From the NCBI GenBank assembly GCA_029339505.1, contig JAQISU010000094.1, forward strand, positions 10,130,001 through 10,194,000: a DNA stretch of 64,000 nt, given 5' to 3'. The DNA is from Unio delphinus (Eukaryota; Mollusca; Bivalvia; Unionida; Unionidae). Of the stretch, positions 1-11,601 are shown in pieces. Every line of letters starts with the position of its first letter. Positions within the stretch are counted from its first letter, which is position 1. The notes beneath the pieces were generated by a model. The model saw only the letters and a program-made list of their open reading frames with translations. It had not been told where the DNA came from and did no database searches. The translations under genes and the position numbers were made by a program.

Positions 1-287
1 TATATTGCACAAGTGCTGATGACTGTGACAAATAACATTTCATGAGAAATGAGTCTTTCCAATTTTTGATTAACTATGTCACATATTTTGTTTCTAGTAT
101 AATAAAAACAAATTTGCAAACCTTAAGGCATATCATTTAAATTCTGTATCAAAGACACAGACGCACACATACACGGGAGCCGTTTCACTTCAAAATTTGA
201 TGAAACGCCTTTGTAGACTGGAAAATATATGGGCCAGTATTCTCAAAATATGAATACATATAAGTTCTCTACACATTAATGTCCATT

Positions 288-2322
288 TCACTGCCCACCA
301 TGTAGGAAAATGAAAGCTACCTTGATGATAGCAGCAATTTGCAATTCGGCAGCGTTGTGTTGATCTTTCAGTTTCATTGACTTGCAGAGAATATTGAAGG
401 CTTTCACCAAGCTCCCCTCCTGCATCAGACAGTAAGCCAATAAGTTAAGAGCCGTGAAATCAAACTCCGGTTTCTCATGTCGGATAAAATATATCATATT
501 TCCCAGAGCAACCTTCTTGTGTAACCTCTTGTTCTGCCAGTGGTAACATAAGAATTCCAGGAAATATAGATAAAATTTTGAGTCAACACTCACTATCTTT
601 GGCAAGTAGGTTTCATCTGAATCGAGGTCATTAGACGCTGTAGAACGGAACATTTCTAGAATAAGTGCTTTAGGAGTGCAATTAATCTCTGAAGGATGAT
701 AGTGAACAGGAAAGGCAATGTTTCGACTTATTAGTTGTGTAGTTGATAGGTCCTCACTTAATATTACATGAAGAATGTATTCAGTTGTTCTCTTTTGGTC
801 ATATATTTTGTAACTGTAATTTTTGTGTATTTCATTTAACACATCCTCGGTTATCTCAAGATTGCTCTGCACAAAATAAAAAGCAGCCAGCTTCAGCTTT
901 TCAGATGTCACATCTGAGGAGGATCCCCAAAGGAGAAGGTTCTGGGCCATATCCAGGGCATTCTGGTCCGGGATTTCCACAGAAAGACTTTCAGATGCCA
1001 GTCTTGAACCTTTAAAAGAACATAACATTTTCAATAATTTTGTGTATACGTCTCGTCGTGGTTTTTGGCAGACAACCATCCTATTTATTATACGGGGCTC
1101 AAAATGCAAATACTTTCTAACAAATTCTTTAGCAACAGAATACAAGTTTACAAACATAAGTAGAGCTGAGGTAAAATACACTTGTGCAACATTTTCACCT
1201 TGTATTTTAAGTTCCGTGAGACAGGTTTGACAAGCCATCACCAGTTTTTCTCTGATGTTGTCACATGATATCAGACCAGATATCTACCCTCATGTCTCAG
1301 CAGATTGCTGAGAATATTCTGCAGCTGTCCAGGTATCTGGCCATACATTTTACACTGGAACATGTTTTCTTCTGGAATAAAGTAATTGGGGCAGAATTTA
1401 CCTTCAATCCAGATGTACAACAGTTTTAAACACATATCAACACATAGAAGCAGATTATCCGGTTGCCAAATGGCTGCTGATGTGTTCTCAATTAGGTAAA
1501 ACATGCATGTTTTCAAATGATAGCTGCTCAATGCATCATCGCCTACAACAGGCAGAATGAAACGTTTGTTTATCATTTTCAATAGAATATAGCACTTGTA
1601 TTGTATTGAATTAAATAGCCACACGAGGAGCTTCTCCCCATACGAAATGGATACTCGCCATTACAGGTGTTGTTCTTGGCTACGTTTATTACCCACTGGA
1701 ACCAACAGTGCACCCGTTTGCTGAATAAGACCAATTGTTTGTTGTGATGGCCAGTTGTACCGTCTCTTCCTTGTTAACCAGTGAGATGACTGATCAGGCC
1801 AAGCATAGTGCTTCACTGCAATCACTCTGTCTTCTGCTAGGTGATTTGAATAATATGTTGTAGCAGCAGGACCATGGTACTCATCAGCTGTACGTTCTAG
1901 GTAAAAATGATCATGTCTGAGAACTGAGCGACCGTATCTATCTAACATATACTCACCAGTAGATACATCATATATGGGTAATGGTTGATCGATGTATATA
2001 CCCTGCAACTTTACATATCCTGGTGGTGTGTTCTCGTCACTTACTACAAGGAAGATTTTGTGACGAGGCACCCAGTTCCGAAAATCCTGTACAGCACTGA
2101 AGTCCAGACAAACCAAAGTATCTATATCTGAGTTTAAGCCAGGGGTCGTAGTTGCCTCAGTCTGACTCCCAAAAAAATGAACTGCTCTATCAAGTCTTAA
2201 AGTAGTCGCCTCCTCAGATTGTATCCATATATTGATTCTCTTCCAACGAATAACTTCAGCCAGTCCCCCTGTATCAGCCTCAAGGACACTTCATTGTAGT
2301 ATTCAGGCGTGTTTGAAGCCAT
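288..2322 (-). pseudogene. Mab-21/cGAS-like receptor (cGLR) copy 1, broken
   Basis: Intronless relative of the Mab-21 domain nucleotidyltransferases that include cGAS. In animals such proteins sense nucleic acid and make cyclic dinucleotides, and they are greatly expanded in molluscs. The N-terminal part keeps the nucleotidyltransferase signature FGSQTEATTTPGLNSDID, with GS followed by an acidic D-x-D. The middle carries the Mab-21 core (HLKTCMFYLIENT, LLLCVDMC, CPNYFIPEENMFQCKM). The C-terminal part is the helical, TPR-like tail (TALNLLAYCLMQEGSLVKAFNI). Against copy 3 it has a ~13 base deletion near codon 15, a stop just before the WRVS motif (stop at 1661) and a one-base loss near 1270, so it cannot make the full ~680-residue protein. 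Family is confident; enzymatic activity of the ancestor is inferred. Confidence 0.85.
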
Positions 2323-2955
2323 CTTTCAGGGTGCTCTTTTGTCAATGTCTAAAATTTAAATGTATACATTCCAAACTTAATATTTTGCTGAAGGTTTATA
2401 TATAACAAGCAGACTTAAGTTATTTTTAAACATCTTTCTCACACAATTCTAAGTATTCTTTTCTATAAAATGATATTTTTGTTAAGGATTAAGCATATAC
2501 AAATAGGACAATGCCAATAGTAACAAGTGTTTATCTAAAATGATTTTCTATGTTGTATGCGTGTTTTAATGATTAGAAAGGTATAACGGAAATTTAATAT
2601 ACCGTGTAATTTCTGACTATTTCATTACAAAACGTAAATGTTTAGAAATGTTCTAAACGATGGGAGGAAGGATTAATATATCTTATTTAATTATGTTGGC
2701 TAGACACAACTTAGGAAGAGGTCATCCGTTATCTAATATGTATGACATAGGACGTAGTTTCCATGCTAATGTACTTCCGCATTCTCATTTATGTAGAATG
2801 TAAATACGGTCCAAATATTTAAAAACAATACATTTACCTTACATTGGTGTCAGGTTATATCGTTTTTGTACGATAACTAATTAAACTGGTTGTAATTTTG
2901 TTGTCGGTCTCTAGAAAATATAGCTACGTAGTCAATTAAATAACCTACGTTTCAA
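2323..2955 (-). repeat. Duplicated upstream block of the cGLR gene, copy 1
   Basis: This stretch 5' of receptor copy 1 recurs, on the opposite strand, upstream of copy 2 (about 9173-9690) and again upstream of copy 3 (46654-47113). A partial fourth copy stands without a gene near 17815-18010. Shared landmarks include GGGACGTAGTTTCCATG-like and AAACATTTCTAAACAGTTA-like strings. It presumably holds the promoter and 5' leader, but I see no decisive core promoter element. Confidence 0.75.
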
Positions 2956-3480
2956 GGATCCATTTACAGCTCTTGTATAGAACCTTGACATTGTGCATGG
3001 AGCAGTATATTACAGACCACATAGCCGTGTGCCTATTAAATAAAACGGAATGGTTAGAGCTATTAGAAAAACAAATTATAACTACAATTAAAACCTTCTG
3101 CCTAATAATCTATACATCTGAAATGGTCAGCAAGCCTACCGTGTTATTAGTTTCTTGAATTAACTAAAATTTTTAAAATGGGTAAAATTATGAATTATTT
3201 ATTAGGAAAAGCGACGTATTGGACGAGTCCATTTTGAAAGATAAGTTCATGCGATCAGGTGTATACAATAGTCACCTTTCCAAAAGCTTCAACCCTCAAA
3301 CTTCACATAGTACTCAATAAGGACTGCTGGTTTAATATATTTGAAATAATATATACTGCTTATGTAGCTTACATCATCTGTGCCTCACAGTCTACAAACG
3401 TTTTTCAGATATAATGTTAAATATTGCTTATGGGGAATTTTGAAGATTAAATAGCATGATGAAACCAATTATTATGTTTG
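2956..3480. other. Unique AT-rich spacer, nothing recognised
   Basis: Between the receptor upstream block and the first satellite. Only short chance ORFs occur (for example 61 codons at 2973-3158), with no recognisable motif. Confidence 0.5.
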
Positions 3481-5480
3481 CCACGCAGTCTCGCGATATT
3501 TTAACCCGGATTGAACCGTTTCGAAAGTTAAACCTGGCCCAAACCTGTCTCATGTATCATTTAGCCGTAAAATCTATTTGGAGGAAAACCGTTTTGAACC
3601 CGTTTTAAACCAGGATAACCTGGATTTAATGCCCTTCAAACGGATGTGATACCTTTGATCCGAATTAAACCGTATTGAAGCCGTAACGGCCGATCAAAAC
3701 CTGTCCAAGACATGCTTTATCCTTAAAATCTAGTTGGAATAAATCGTTTTAACCGGTCTTGAACCACGATAAAATGAATTGAATCGGTTTGGGTTGAATG
3801 AAACAGGTTTGATCCGAATTGAACCGGATTGAAATCGTTAAAGCCGGTCAACACCTTTACAACACATGCTTTATCTGCAACATCTACTCGGAATAAGCCG
3901 GTTTGAAGCGGTTTTGAACCAGGGAAAGCTGGCTTGAAACGCTTTGAGACGGATGGAACTGGATTGATCCGGATTAAAACGGTCTTAACCAATGAAAGAG
4001 TGTCCAAACCTTACATATACATCATTTATCCATAAAATCTTTCTAAAACCTGTTTGAAGCGGTTTTCAACCAGGATAAACAAGTTAAACCGTTTTTATCC
4101 GAATGAAACCGGTTTAGTCCAGATTGATCCACTATGAATCGGTAAAAGCCGATCAAACCTATCTCAGTACATAATTTATCCATAAAATAGGCTTGAAATA
4201 AATCCTATTGCACCAGGTTTCAACCAGGTTAAACTGTATTGATGCCAGAAACGGTTTGATCTGGATTGAGAGGGTTTGAACTATTTAAAAGCGTTTAATT
4301 GCTTACCAATACATGATATATCCTTAAAATCTACTTGGAATTAAACCGGTTTGAACCATTATAAATTGGTCTGTACAAGTTTGAGTCGGATGGAGTAGGT
4401 TTAATCCGGATTCAAACTGCCAGAAAAATTCATTTATCCGTGAAATATAAACGGAATGAATCGTTTTACCCAGTTGTTTACAAGGATAAACTGGATTTAC
4501 GAGGCTTCAGTTCAATTGAACCGGTTAGATCTGGACTGCACCGGTTAGAACCGCAAAAAACCGGTTCAACACAGGCTTTATACTGCCTAAAATATAATTG
4601 GTATTAAAGTGTTTGAAACGGTCTTGAACCAGGATCAACTAGTTTTATTTAGTTTGAGACGGACGTATCTTATTTGATTCGGATTCAACCATTTCAAACC
4701 GGTTAGAGCGTCGAAACCTGCCCAATACATCATTTATCCATAAAACCATCTTGGAATAAACCAATTTGAACCTTATTTGAAGCGGCATAAACTGCTTTGT
4801 ACCATTTCAGACGGATGGAACAGTTTTGATAGGGATTGAATAGGTTTCAACCTGTCAAAACCGGCCAAATACCGCCCATAATAACAAGGATCCATAGAAA
4901 AACAGGATTATACCAGTTTTGAACCAGTATAAACTAGTATAAACCGGATCAAGCCGGATTGAAGCGATTTAAAAATGTTACAACTGGCCAAATCCTGCCT
5001 GATGTATACATTCTGTGCAAATATATACACGAAATAATTCAATTTGAACCATTTATAACAGGATGAACTGGTTTAAACCGGTAGAGTCGGATGGAACTGG
5101 TTTAATCCTATTGAACCAAATTGAACCGGTTTATAACGGCCAAATTATGTCCAATTAAGCTTTATCTCTATAATCTACCTGCAATAAATCGGATTGAATG
5201 GGTTATTAACAAGGATAAACTGCGATATAACGGCTTAAGTCGAATGGAACGGTCAAAGACTGTCCAAAAACATGACTTATCAGTAAAATCTGCTTAGAAT
5301 AAACGGGTTTTAACCAGTTTGGAATCGTCATGAACATCTTTGAACATGACTGAGCCAGACGAAACCGGTTTGATCGTGATTGTACCAGTTTTATCCAATT
5401 AAACCAGTCCAATCCTGTCCAATTGTCCAATTGAAGGTTTATCTGTAATATCTTTGTATAAAGATTCTTCTAAACCATCA
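3481..5480. repeat. Degenerate satellite rich in AACCGG/GGTTT words
   Basis: About a dozen diverged tandem units, spaced roughly 110-155 bases as judged by recurrence of a GGAATAAACCGG-like word near 3732, 3889, 4041, 4187, 4331, 4452, 4595, 4745, 5027, 5180 and 5288. Each unit contains several shorter sub-repeats built from GGTTTGAACC, which is close to self-complementary, plus a conserved linker reading like CATGCTTTATCCGTAAAATCTA. The ORFs seen here are repeat translations, not genes. The array resumes at about 6301 after an unrelated stretch. Confidence 0.85.
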
Positions 5481-6300
5481 TAAAGGTATACCAGTGTGGA
5501 CCCTAGAATATTATCATCAGGTCTATAATGAGTCCAGTCTAAAATGTGACCATCTTTATTCGTGGGTTAGTTATTGACTGTTTAAGGCTGAAGGCATATA
5601 TGGAATCTATGAGTTTTGATATTTATGGATTCCAAAGACAGTCAAAGTGCAGGTTGAAATCTAAAAAAGAATAATCAGGTTTGCGCCTATCAAAATTCCT
5701 AAGCCCGGGTAATTCGGAAGCTGCCCCAAAACGGAAAATTCAGTTAGCTTATTTTTTCAGTTCATTTTTTCTACTAGGAGAAGGGAGATAGAGGCAGAAA
5801 ATTTGACTGACCTTTGTTCCACTGTGAGTGTTGTTTGGACTAGTTCAAACGATGTGTGGCAGAAATTTGAAGGTTGTGTTATGTTTAAGACATTTTATTA
5901 TGACAGCAATTCCACTTTCGCGAGAGTGGCGTGTGAATACTTTGATGGAGTAACCGGTGGGTGATAGATCCGCGCAAATGGACTCATCGCCCGATGTTTT
6001 TAGCTATGTTTATGTCAGCAAGGAGATGTCGATATTCTGATCTTTTACAAAATTAACTATTTCTGTGTGCTTTTCCTGTGGTCCTTATGATTGGGCGTTG
6101 AATAATCCAATATACAATGGTATCTCTGGGATAGTTGACAAAAAGGTTGACGAATTAATAGGGATTTGCATCAGGTTATCTAAATTAATGTCTTGAGCAC
6201 AATGTATTGATGAGAATCAAGGAGCGGTCATTTAAAGCAATTAATTAGGATCCATCAAAGCATCAATGGGTTGACTGGCGATCACATGATGGTGGTTTAC
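5481..6300. other. Non-satellite stretch interrupting the array
   Basis: Sequence without the GGTTTGAACC words, splitting the satellite into two blocks. I see no coding motif, terminal repeat or microsatellite. It could be an old insertion or a diverged part of the array. Confidence 0.4.
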
Positions 6301-7130
6301 TAAAGAACAAACGACGTTAAAACCGGTCAAAACCTTTCCAATAGAGATTTTATTCAAGACATCTAATTTGAATATTCCGGTCGGAACCGGGCTTGAACCA
6401 GGATAAACTGGTTTGAAACGGCTTGAACCGAATTGAACCAGTTTGATCCGGATGTAATACTACTTGGAATAAACTGCATTGAACCTGTTTTTTTCAAGGA
6501 TAAACTGGTTGTTAATGTTGTTGTTGTTGTTGTTGGTGTTGCAGGGCAAACGATAGGCTATATATTTCGGACAGTATCATTGGTGGAGGAAGAATCCAAG
6601 AGGAAATATAAAACCACGTACCCACATTAACCGAATCTGAGAATCGAACCTACGCATGCAGTAGTAAGATGGCAGTGATCCATAACGGAGAGCGCCTGAG
6701 ACCACTAGTAATTCGGGGCCCAAGATAAACTGGTAACATCCGTTTTGAGTCGGATGTAACCGGTTTGATCTGAATTGAACCGGTTTAAACCAGAAAAACC
6801 TGTCCAACACAGGCTATATCCGTAAACATATACTTGGGAAAAACTGCTTTGAACCGGCTTTGAACCAGTATCAACTGGTTTGAAACCGGTTTTACACGGA
6901 TATAACCGATTTGATCTGGATGTAATTAGCTTAAACTGTTAGAACACGGTCACATCCTGTTCAATACATGCTTCATCCGTAACACCTGCTTGGGAAAAAA
7001 ACGGTTTGAAACTGTTTTGGTTTATGAAAAACAGGTGAGAACTAGAATATTTAATAAATTGTATCTGAATCTCTTACAAATTAATCAGTTTGACAAACAG
7101 GTTTTGTTCCTATTTTTTCTGACCCGTATA
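6301..7130. repeat. Second block of the AACCGG/GGTTT satellite
   Basis: Same sub-repeat vocabulary as 3481-5480 (GGTTTGAACC, CAGGATAAACTGG, CTTGGAATAAACTG). It is split by a SINE-like insertion at about 6498-6722. Confidence 0.8.
6498..6722. mobile_element. SINE-like fragment with GTT-repeat end, copy 1
   Basis: Begins with a GTT tract and continues with CAAACGATAGGCTATATAT, a TGGTGGAGGAAGAA core and, near its end, a GAATCGAACCTACGCATGC box resembling the reverse complement of a Pol III B box. A second copy sharing CACGATAGGCTATACAT and the TGGTAGAGGAAGAACCCGGG core lies at 25963-26095. This layout is typical of old mollusc short interspersed elements. The family name is not assigned. Confidence 0.55.
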
Positions 7131-7261
7131 AATCACAACCTGCATGGTAACTTGGGTCCCTGGATGTGTCGCCCCATGGACGTTTCGGCCCAGGACATTT
7201 CGCCCCACAGCAATGGATTTTTTATTTAATACCCATAATCCTCTCTCTCCCTCTGTTTCCC

Positions 7262-7348
<87 letters not shown>

Positions 7349-7352
<4 letters not shown>

Positions 7353-7470
7353 TAGAGCGTCTGCATGCTGTGAAAGCGGGATGTCGTGAGTTTGATCCCC
7401 AGTCGAGTCGAACCAAAGTTTTACAAAAATGGTACTAACAGCTGCCTCGTTTGGTGATCAGCATTAAGAT
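7349..7470 (+). mobile_element. tRNA-derived SINE, forward copy
   Basis: tRNA-like head GGTTAGAGCGTCTGCATGCTG with a degraded B box GAGTTTGATCCCC about 35 bases on, followed by ACAAAAATGGTACTAACAGCTG and a GATCAGCATT body. It lies head-out against the reverse copy at 7600-7722. It is not a working tRNA, because the head runs straight into the SINE body. Confidence 0.65.
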
Positions 7471-7599
7471 GTTACTGTTAGGACTGATCGGCCTGGTGTC
7501 AGAATAACGTTACGTGACTGGGTGGTGTATCATGCTAAATGTCTCCGGCATGTTGCCCCAGTGCTTGAGATGACTATAAACTGCCACACTGCAATGCTG

Positions 7600-7722
7600 A
7601 TCGCCAAACAAGGCAGCTGTAAGTAGCATTTTTGTAAGTCTTTGGTAGACTCGGCCAGGCATCGAACCCACGACCTCCCGTTCTTCAGCAAACGCTCTAA
7701 CCACTAGTCCACCGGAGCGGTC
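7600..7722 (-). mobile_element. tRNA-derived SINE, reverse copy
   Basis: On the minus strand it reads GACTAGTGGTTAGAGCG, then GTCGTGGGTTCGATGCC, which contains a perfect type-2 B box, then ACAAAAATGCTACTTACAGCTG as in the forward copy. The B box is better preserved than in the forward copy. Confidence 0.7.
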
Positions 7723-7876
7723 TTCATCAGTTTGTGTAACAGCGACAATAAAAGTGCAGCAGTATTGAAAATGATTGCTGTAAACGATATATTCATTTTC
7801 TGATCAGTCTTATCACATAAATGGAGAAAAAGAGGAACATATTGTCTGATATAACAGCACACTTAATGTAATTGAA

Positions 7877-7969
<93 letters not shown>

Positions 7970-8040
7970 ATGGGATATGATCTTAACGGTATGCCTCTAA
8001 AGTAAAATAAAGATAATGGTGTATTGCTGATGAATGTTTA

Positions 8041-9048
8041 TACCGTTTTCTCGCGCATTTAAGACGCACCTAATTATAAGACGCACCCATAGATAAGACG
8101 CGGGTTTTGACGATTTGTGGAAAAAATATTTTAAATAAGACGTCCACAAATATAAGACGCACGCGGCCTAGCCATCTGCCGAACTGAGCAATTTATCTCC
8201 AGTCTCCTTTATCATGAATGAAAATTTGTCCACTGTTCCATCACCCGTCGGATGTAAACAAGGCTTCATTACCATTTTTAGTTGAAATTAAAGGACAATA
8301 GCGGATGGGTTTAGTATCTAGTATCTAGATTCTAGAACAATAAATGCTGCATGTAAAGGCGGCTTCATTAATCCGCTATGCCAAGTCTTCAGCGGATGGG
8401 ATTAGTACATAGACTAATAAACGCCTGATGTATGCGGTTAGCATATATAAACGAGGTAACAGTCTCTTGTTATATATATATATGAGTGATCAATTTGCTT
8501 AGCATTTTTAAAATTTATAAAATTGTCACGATGCCGAAACGAAATTCATATACGGCATGGGAGAAAGTGAAAATTACGACAATCATGAATGGCTTCAGAA
8601 AGTGTGGGATAATTGCCAAACCGACTAGCTATATCAGTTCTTCGGACGACGACTCAGCTGCATCCGATACCACTGACACCAATGAGGATCAATTAGCATC
8701 AGTTATGGAGTATTCCGCGACGATGACAGTGAATTTGATTCAAGTTTCGATGGATTTGAAGCCGAAACTGATGACGATGAAAATGAAGATGAATAGAACA
8801 ATTAGGTACATCGATTTTTGATCAAGTAAAACACTATTTAGTAAAAGTTTATTATATTGTGAACACTTACCCAATTGTTTTTACTGCTAGGAATAAAAAT
8901 CGTGAAACGTGAACATGCTTAATAATCGTCATTCAATATCACACACTGTACCGTTCAATCGTGTTAAAAAATACTTAGATAAGACGCCCATTAATATAAG
9001 ACGTAAAATTTTGTATAAGACGCGTCTTATATACGCGAAAATACCGTA
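8041..9048 (+). mobile_element. Non-autonomous pogo/Tigger-like transposon
   Basis: Ends form inverted repeats: left ACCGTTTTCTCGCGCATTTA, right (reverse complement) ACGGTATTTTCGCGTATATA. Both run into AAGACGC words repeated in each end, and TA dinucleotides sit at both boundaries (8041-8042 and 9047-9048), as expected for Tc1/mariner-pogo insertion. The only coding piece is the 97-codon ORF at 8531-8821. About 1 kb in total, so an internal-deletion derivative nested inside the larger 7148-9168 element. Confidence 0.72.
8531..8821 (+). pseudogene. Internally deleted pogo-type transposase remnant
   Basis: The ATG at 8531 opens with MPKRNSYTAWEKVK, which resembles the start of pogo/Tigger transposases (a CENP-B-like helix-turn-helix region). 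After only about 20 residues it jumps to NGFRKCGI, the motif normally found near the transposase C-terminus, and then an acidic Ser/Asp-rich tail. The whole DDE catalytic domain is absent, so the product cannot transpose anything. The ORF is open for 97 codons. An upstream in-frame ATG at 8486 exists, but MPKR is the conserved family start. It might survive as a small DNA-binding protein; nothing here shows expression. Confidence 0.6.
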
Positions 9049-9172
9049 AATGTCAGATATTTCCATTGATGTGGGGCGAACTATCCTGGGCCGAAACGTC
9101 CATGGAGCGAAACGTCCATGTACCAGGTGGGGCGAAATGTCCATTGAAGTGTGGAGAAACGTCCATAATCCA

Positions 9173-9690
9173 CTTGAAACGTAGGTTATTTAACTGACTT
9201 GGTATGCATAATTTTCTACAGAAGGACAACAAACATATAACCAGTTTAATAAGTTAACCTACAACAGCGTTATTATGTAACACCAAGGTAAGGTATATCT
9301 ATTTTTGTTATAAACTTTTGACCGTATTTACATTCTATATTAATGAGAATGCGGAAGTAGATTAAACTGCAAACTACGTCCCATGTCAGATATATTAGAT
9401 AATTATTATATTATCTGTTATAACAGATGACATCTTCCGAAGGTGTATCCAGCCTGCAAGATAAAATTAAATCTATTATTCCTTCCTCCCATCGCTAAAA
9501 ACATTTCTAAACAGTTACTTCTTGTAACGAAATAGTCTAGAAAATAGACGGTATTAAATAAATTAAATTGCACCTTCCTAATTATTAAAACACGCATACA
9601 TCATACAAAATCAATGTAGATAAATACAGTTGTTACTAATAGCTCTGTCCTATTTGTATGTGCATAATCCATAAGAACACATGTCTGTCC
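9173..9690 (+). repeat. Duplicated upstream block of the cGLR gene, copy 2
   Basis: Begins abruptly with TGAAACGTAGGTTATTTAAC immediately after the right end of the composite transposon. It matches, inverted, the block upstream of copies 1 and 3. Confidence 0.75.
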
Positions 9691-11601
9691 TTTATAATCA
9701 TGCAGTTCATTATTTTGGGAGTCAGGCGGAGGCAACTACGACTACTGGCTTAAAGTCAGTTGTAGATAATGTGTTTTGTCTGGACATCAGTGCTGTACAG
9801 TATTTTCAGAACTGGCAGCCTCATGAGACAAACGTCATTGTAGTAAGTGACAAGAACACATCGCCAGGATATGTAAAGTTGCAGCGTATATACAATGATT
9901 AACCATTACCCGTATATAATGTATCTGGTGGTATGTGTATGTAAGATAGATACGGTCGCTCAGTTTCTCTGCCATGATAATTATTACTTTAACTTGCATG
10001 CTGATGCACACCATGGTCCTGCTGCTTCCAGATATTTGGCAAATAGTCTAGCACTAGACCAAGTCATTGCAGTGAAGCACTATGCTTAGCCTGATCAGTC
10101 ATCTCATTGATTAACAAGGAAGAGACGGTACAACTGGCCATCACAAGACACAATTGGTCGTATTCAGCAAACGGGTGCACTGTTGGTTCCAGTGGGTCAT
10201 ACATTTTAGCCAAGAACAACACCTAGAATGGCGAGTATCCATTTTGTATGGGGAGAAGCTCCTCGTGTGGCTATTTAATTCAATACAATACAAGTGCTAT
10301 ATTCTATTGAAAATGATAAACAATCGTTTCATCATGTCAATTGTAGGTTATAATGCGTTGAGCATCTATCATTTGAAAACATCCATGTTTTATCTAATTG
10401 AAAACACACCAGCAGCCATTTGGTAACAGGATGCTCTACTTCAATGTGTTGATATGTGTTAAAGACTGTGGTGCATCTGGGTCGAAGGTAATATCTGTCC
10501 CAATTACTTTATTCCAGAAGAAAACATGTTCCAGTGCAAAATGTATGACCATATACCTGGACAGCTGCACAATATTCTCAGCAATCTGTTGAGACAGGAG
10601 GGTAGATAACTTGTCTGAATATCATGTGACCACATCGGAGAAATGTTGGCGAGGACTTGGCAGAACTCTCTTCCTGAACTTGAATTACAAGGTGAAAATG
10701 TCGCAAAAGTTTATGCTATCTCAGCTATACATTTGGCTGCATACATGAGAAAGTTTGCAAAAGAATCTGTCAGAAATTATTTGTCTTTTGAGTCCTGGGT
10801 AATAAATAGGATGTTCGTCTGCCCAAAACCTCGACGGGACGTAAGGACCATATTATGGAAATTTTTCTGTTCTTTTAATGGTTCAAAACTGGCATCTGAA
10901 AGTCTTTCTGAGGAAATCCTGGACCAGAATGCCCTGGATATGGCCCAGGAGCTTCTCCTGTGCGAATCCTCCTCAGATGTGACATCTGGAAGGCTTAAGC
11001 TGGCTGCTTTTTATTTTGTCCAGATCAATCTTGAGATAACCGAGACTGTGTTGAATGAAATACACGGAAATTACAGTTACAAAATAGTGGACCATAAGGA
11101 AAAATATGATTACATACTTCAATCAATATTAAGTGAAGACCTATCAACAACACAACAAATAGTCAATACATTGCCTTTCCTGTTCACTCTCATCCTTCAG
11201 AGATTAATTGCATTCCAAAAACTCTTATTCCAGAAATGTTCCGTTCTACAGGATCTAATGACCTCGATTCAGATGAAACCTACTTGCCAGATATAGTGAG
11301 TGTTGACTCAAAATTGTATCTATATTTACCGGAATTCTTATGTTACCACTGGGAGAACAAGAGGTTACACAAGAAGGTTCCCCTAAGCAATATGATATAT
11401 GATATCCAACATGAGAAACCTAAGTTTGAAGACACCGCTCTTAACTTATTGTTTTACTGTCTGATGCAGAAGGGGTGCTTGGTGAAAGCCTACAATATTC
11501 TCTGCAAGTCAATGAAATTGAAGAATCAACACAACGCTGCCAAATTGCAAATAGCTGCTATTATCAAGGCAGCTTTTACCTTCCTACATGGTGGTCAGTA
11601 A
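9681..11601 (+). pseudogene. Mab-21/cGAS-like receptor copy 2, heavily broken
   Basis: Same family as copies 1 and 3 but on the plus strand and more decayed. The first ~45 codons present in copy 3 are missing; homology starts at HYFGSQAEATTT. The catalytic acidic pair has degenerated (KSVVDNV where copies 1 and 3 have SDIDT and SDVDS). Several stops and frameshifts break the Mab-21 core (for example stops at about 9900 and 10087), while the C-terminal helical part is still partly open (10643-11296, 11236-11601). It ends at the same LHGGQ/LHGWQ terminus as the other copies. Loss of the D-x-D shows it was not kept as an enzyme. Confidence 0.85.

Larger units (their letters stand above)
7238..7985. 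repeat. Foldback structure: CCCATAAT-(CT)n-SINE against SINE-(GA)n-ATTATGGG
   Basis: The left arm is ACCCATAATCCTCTCTC, a CT tract of about 80 bases (7266-7348) and a tRNA-like SINE head. The right arm is the mirror image: SINE head in reverse, about 150 unmatched bases, a GA tract (7881-7966) and ATTATGGGATAT. Flanks beyond the microsatellites also match, so these are two opposed copies of one repeat and not two independent microsatellites. Confidence 0.7.
7148..9168. mobile_element. Composite transposon bounded by GGGGCGAAATGTCC-type inverted ends
   Basis: The left end (7148-7212) reads GGACGTTTCGGCCCAGGACA with TTTCGCCCCAC. The reverse complement of the right end (9062-9168) reads GGACGTTTCGGCCCAGGATA with GTTCGCCCCAC. 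These are therefore terminal inverted repeats of about 60 bases or more. The right end carries extra tandem copies of the GGACGTTTCGCTCC word. The interior is not a transposase but a stack of other repeats: CT tract, two opposed SINEs, GA tract and a pogo-like element. The right end stops about four bases before the duplicated receptor upstream block begins. Confidence 0.65.

Noticed and set aside
7349..7416. Functional tRNA gene
   Set aside because: Only head-like boxes are present and the sequence continues into a SINE body with an opposed copy nearby.
7144..7438. ORFs rich in Ser-Leu or Arg-Glu on both strands
   Set aside because: They are translations of the CT microsatellite, with no conserved domain.
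9681..11601. Introns explaining the broken frames of receptor copy 2
   Set aside because: Copy 3 is a single continuous frame apart from one stop, so the breaks in copy 2 are decay and not splice junctions.
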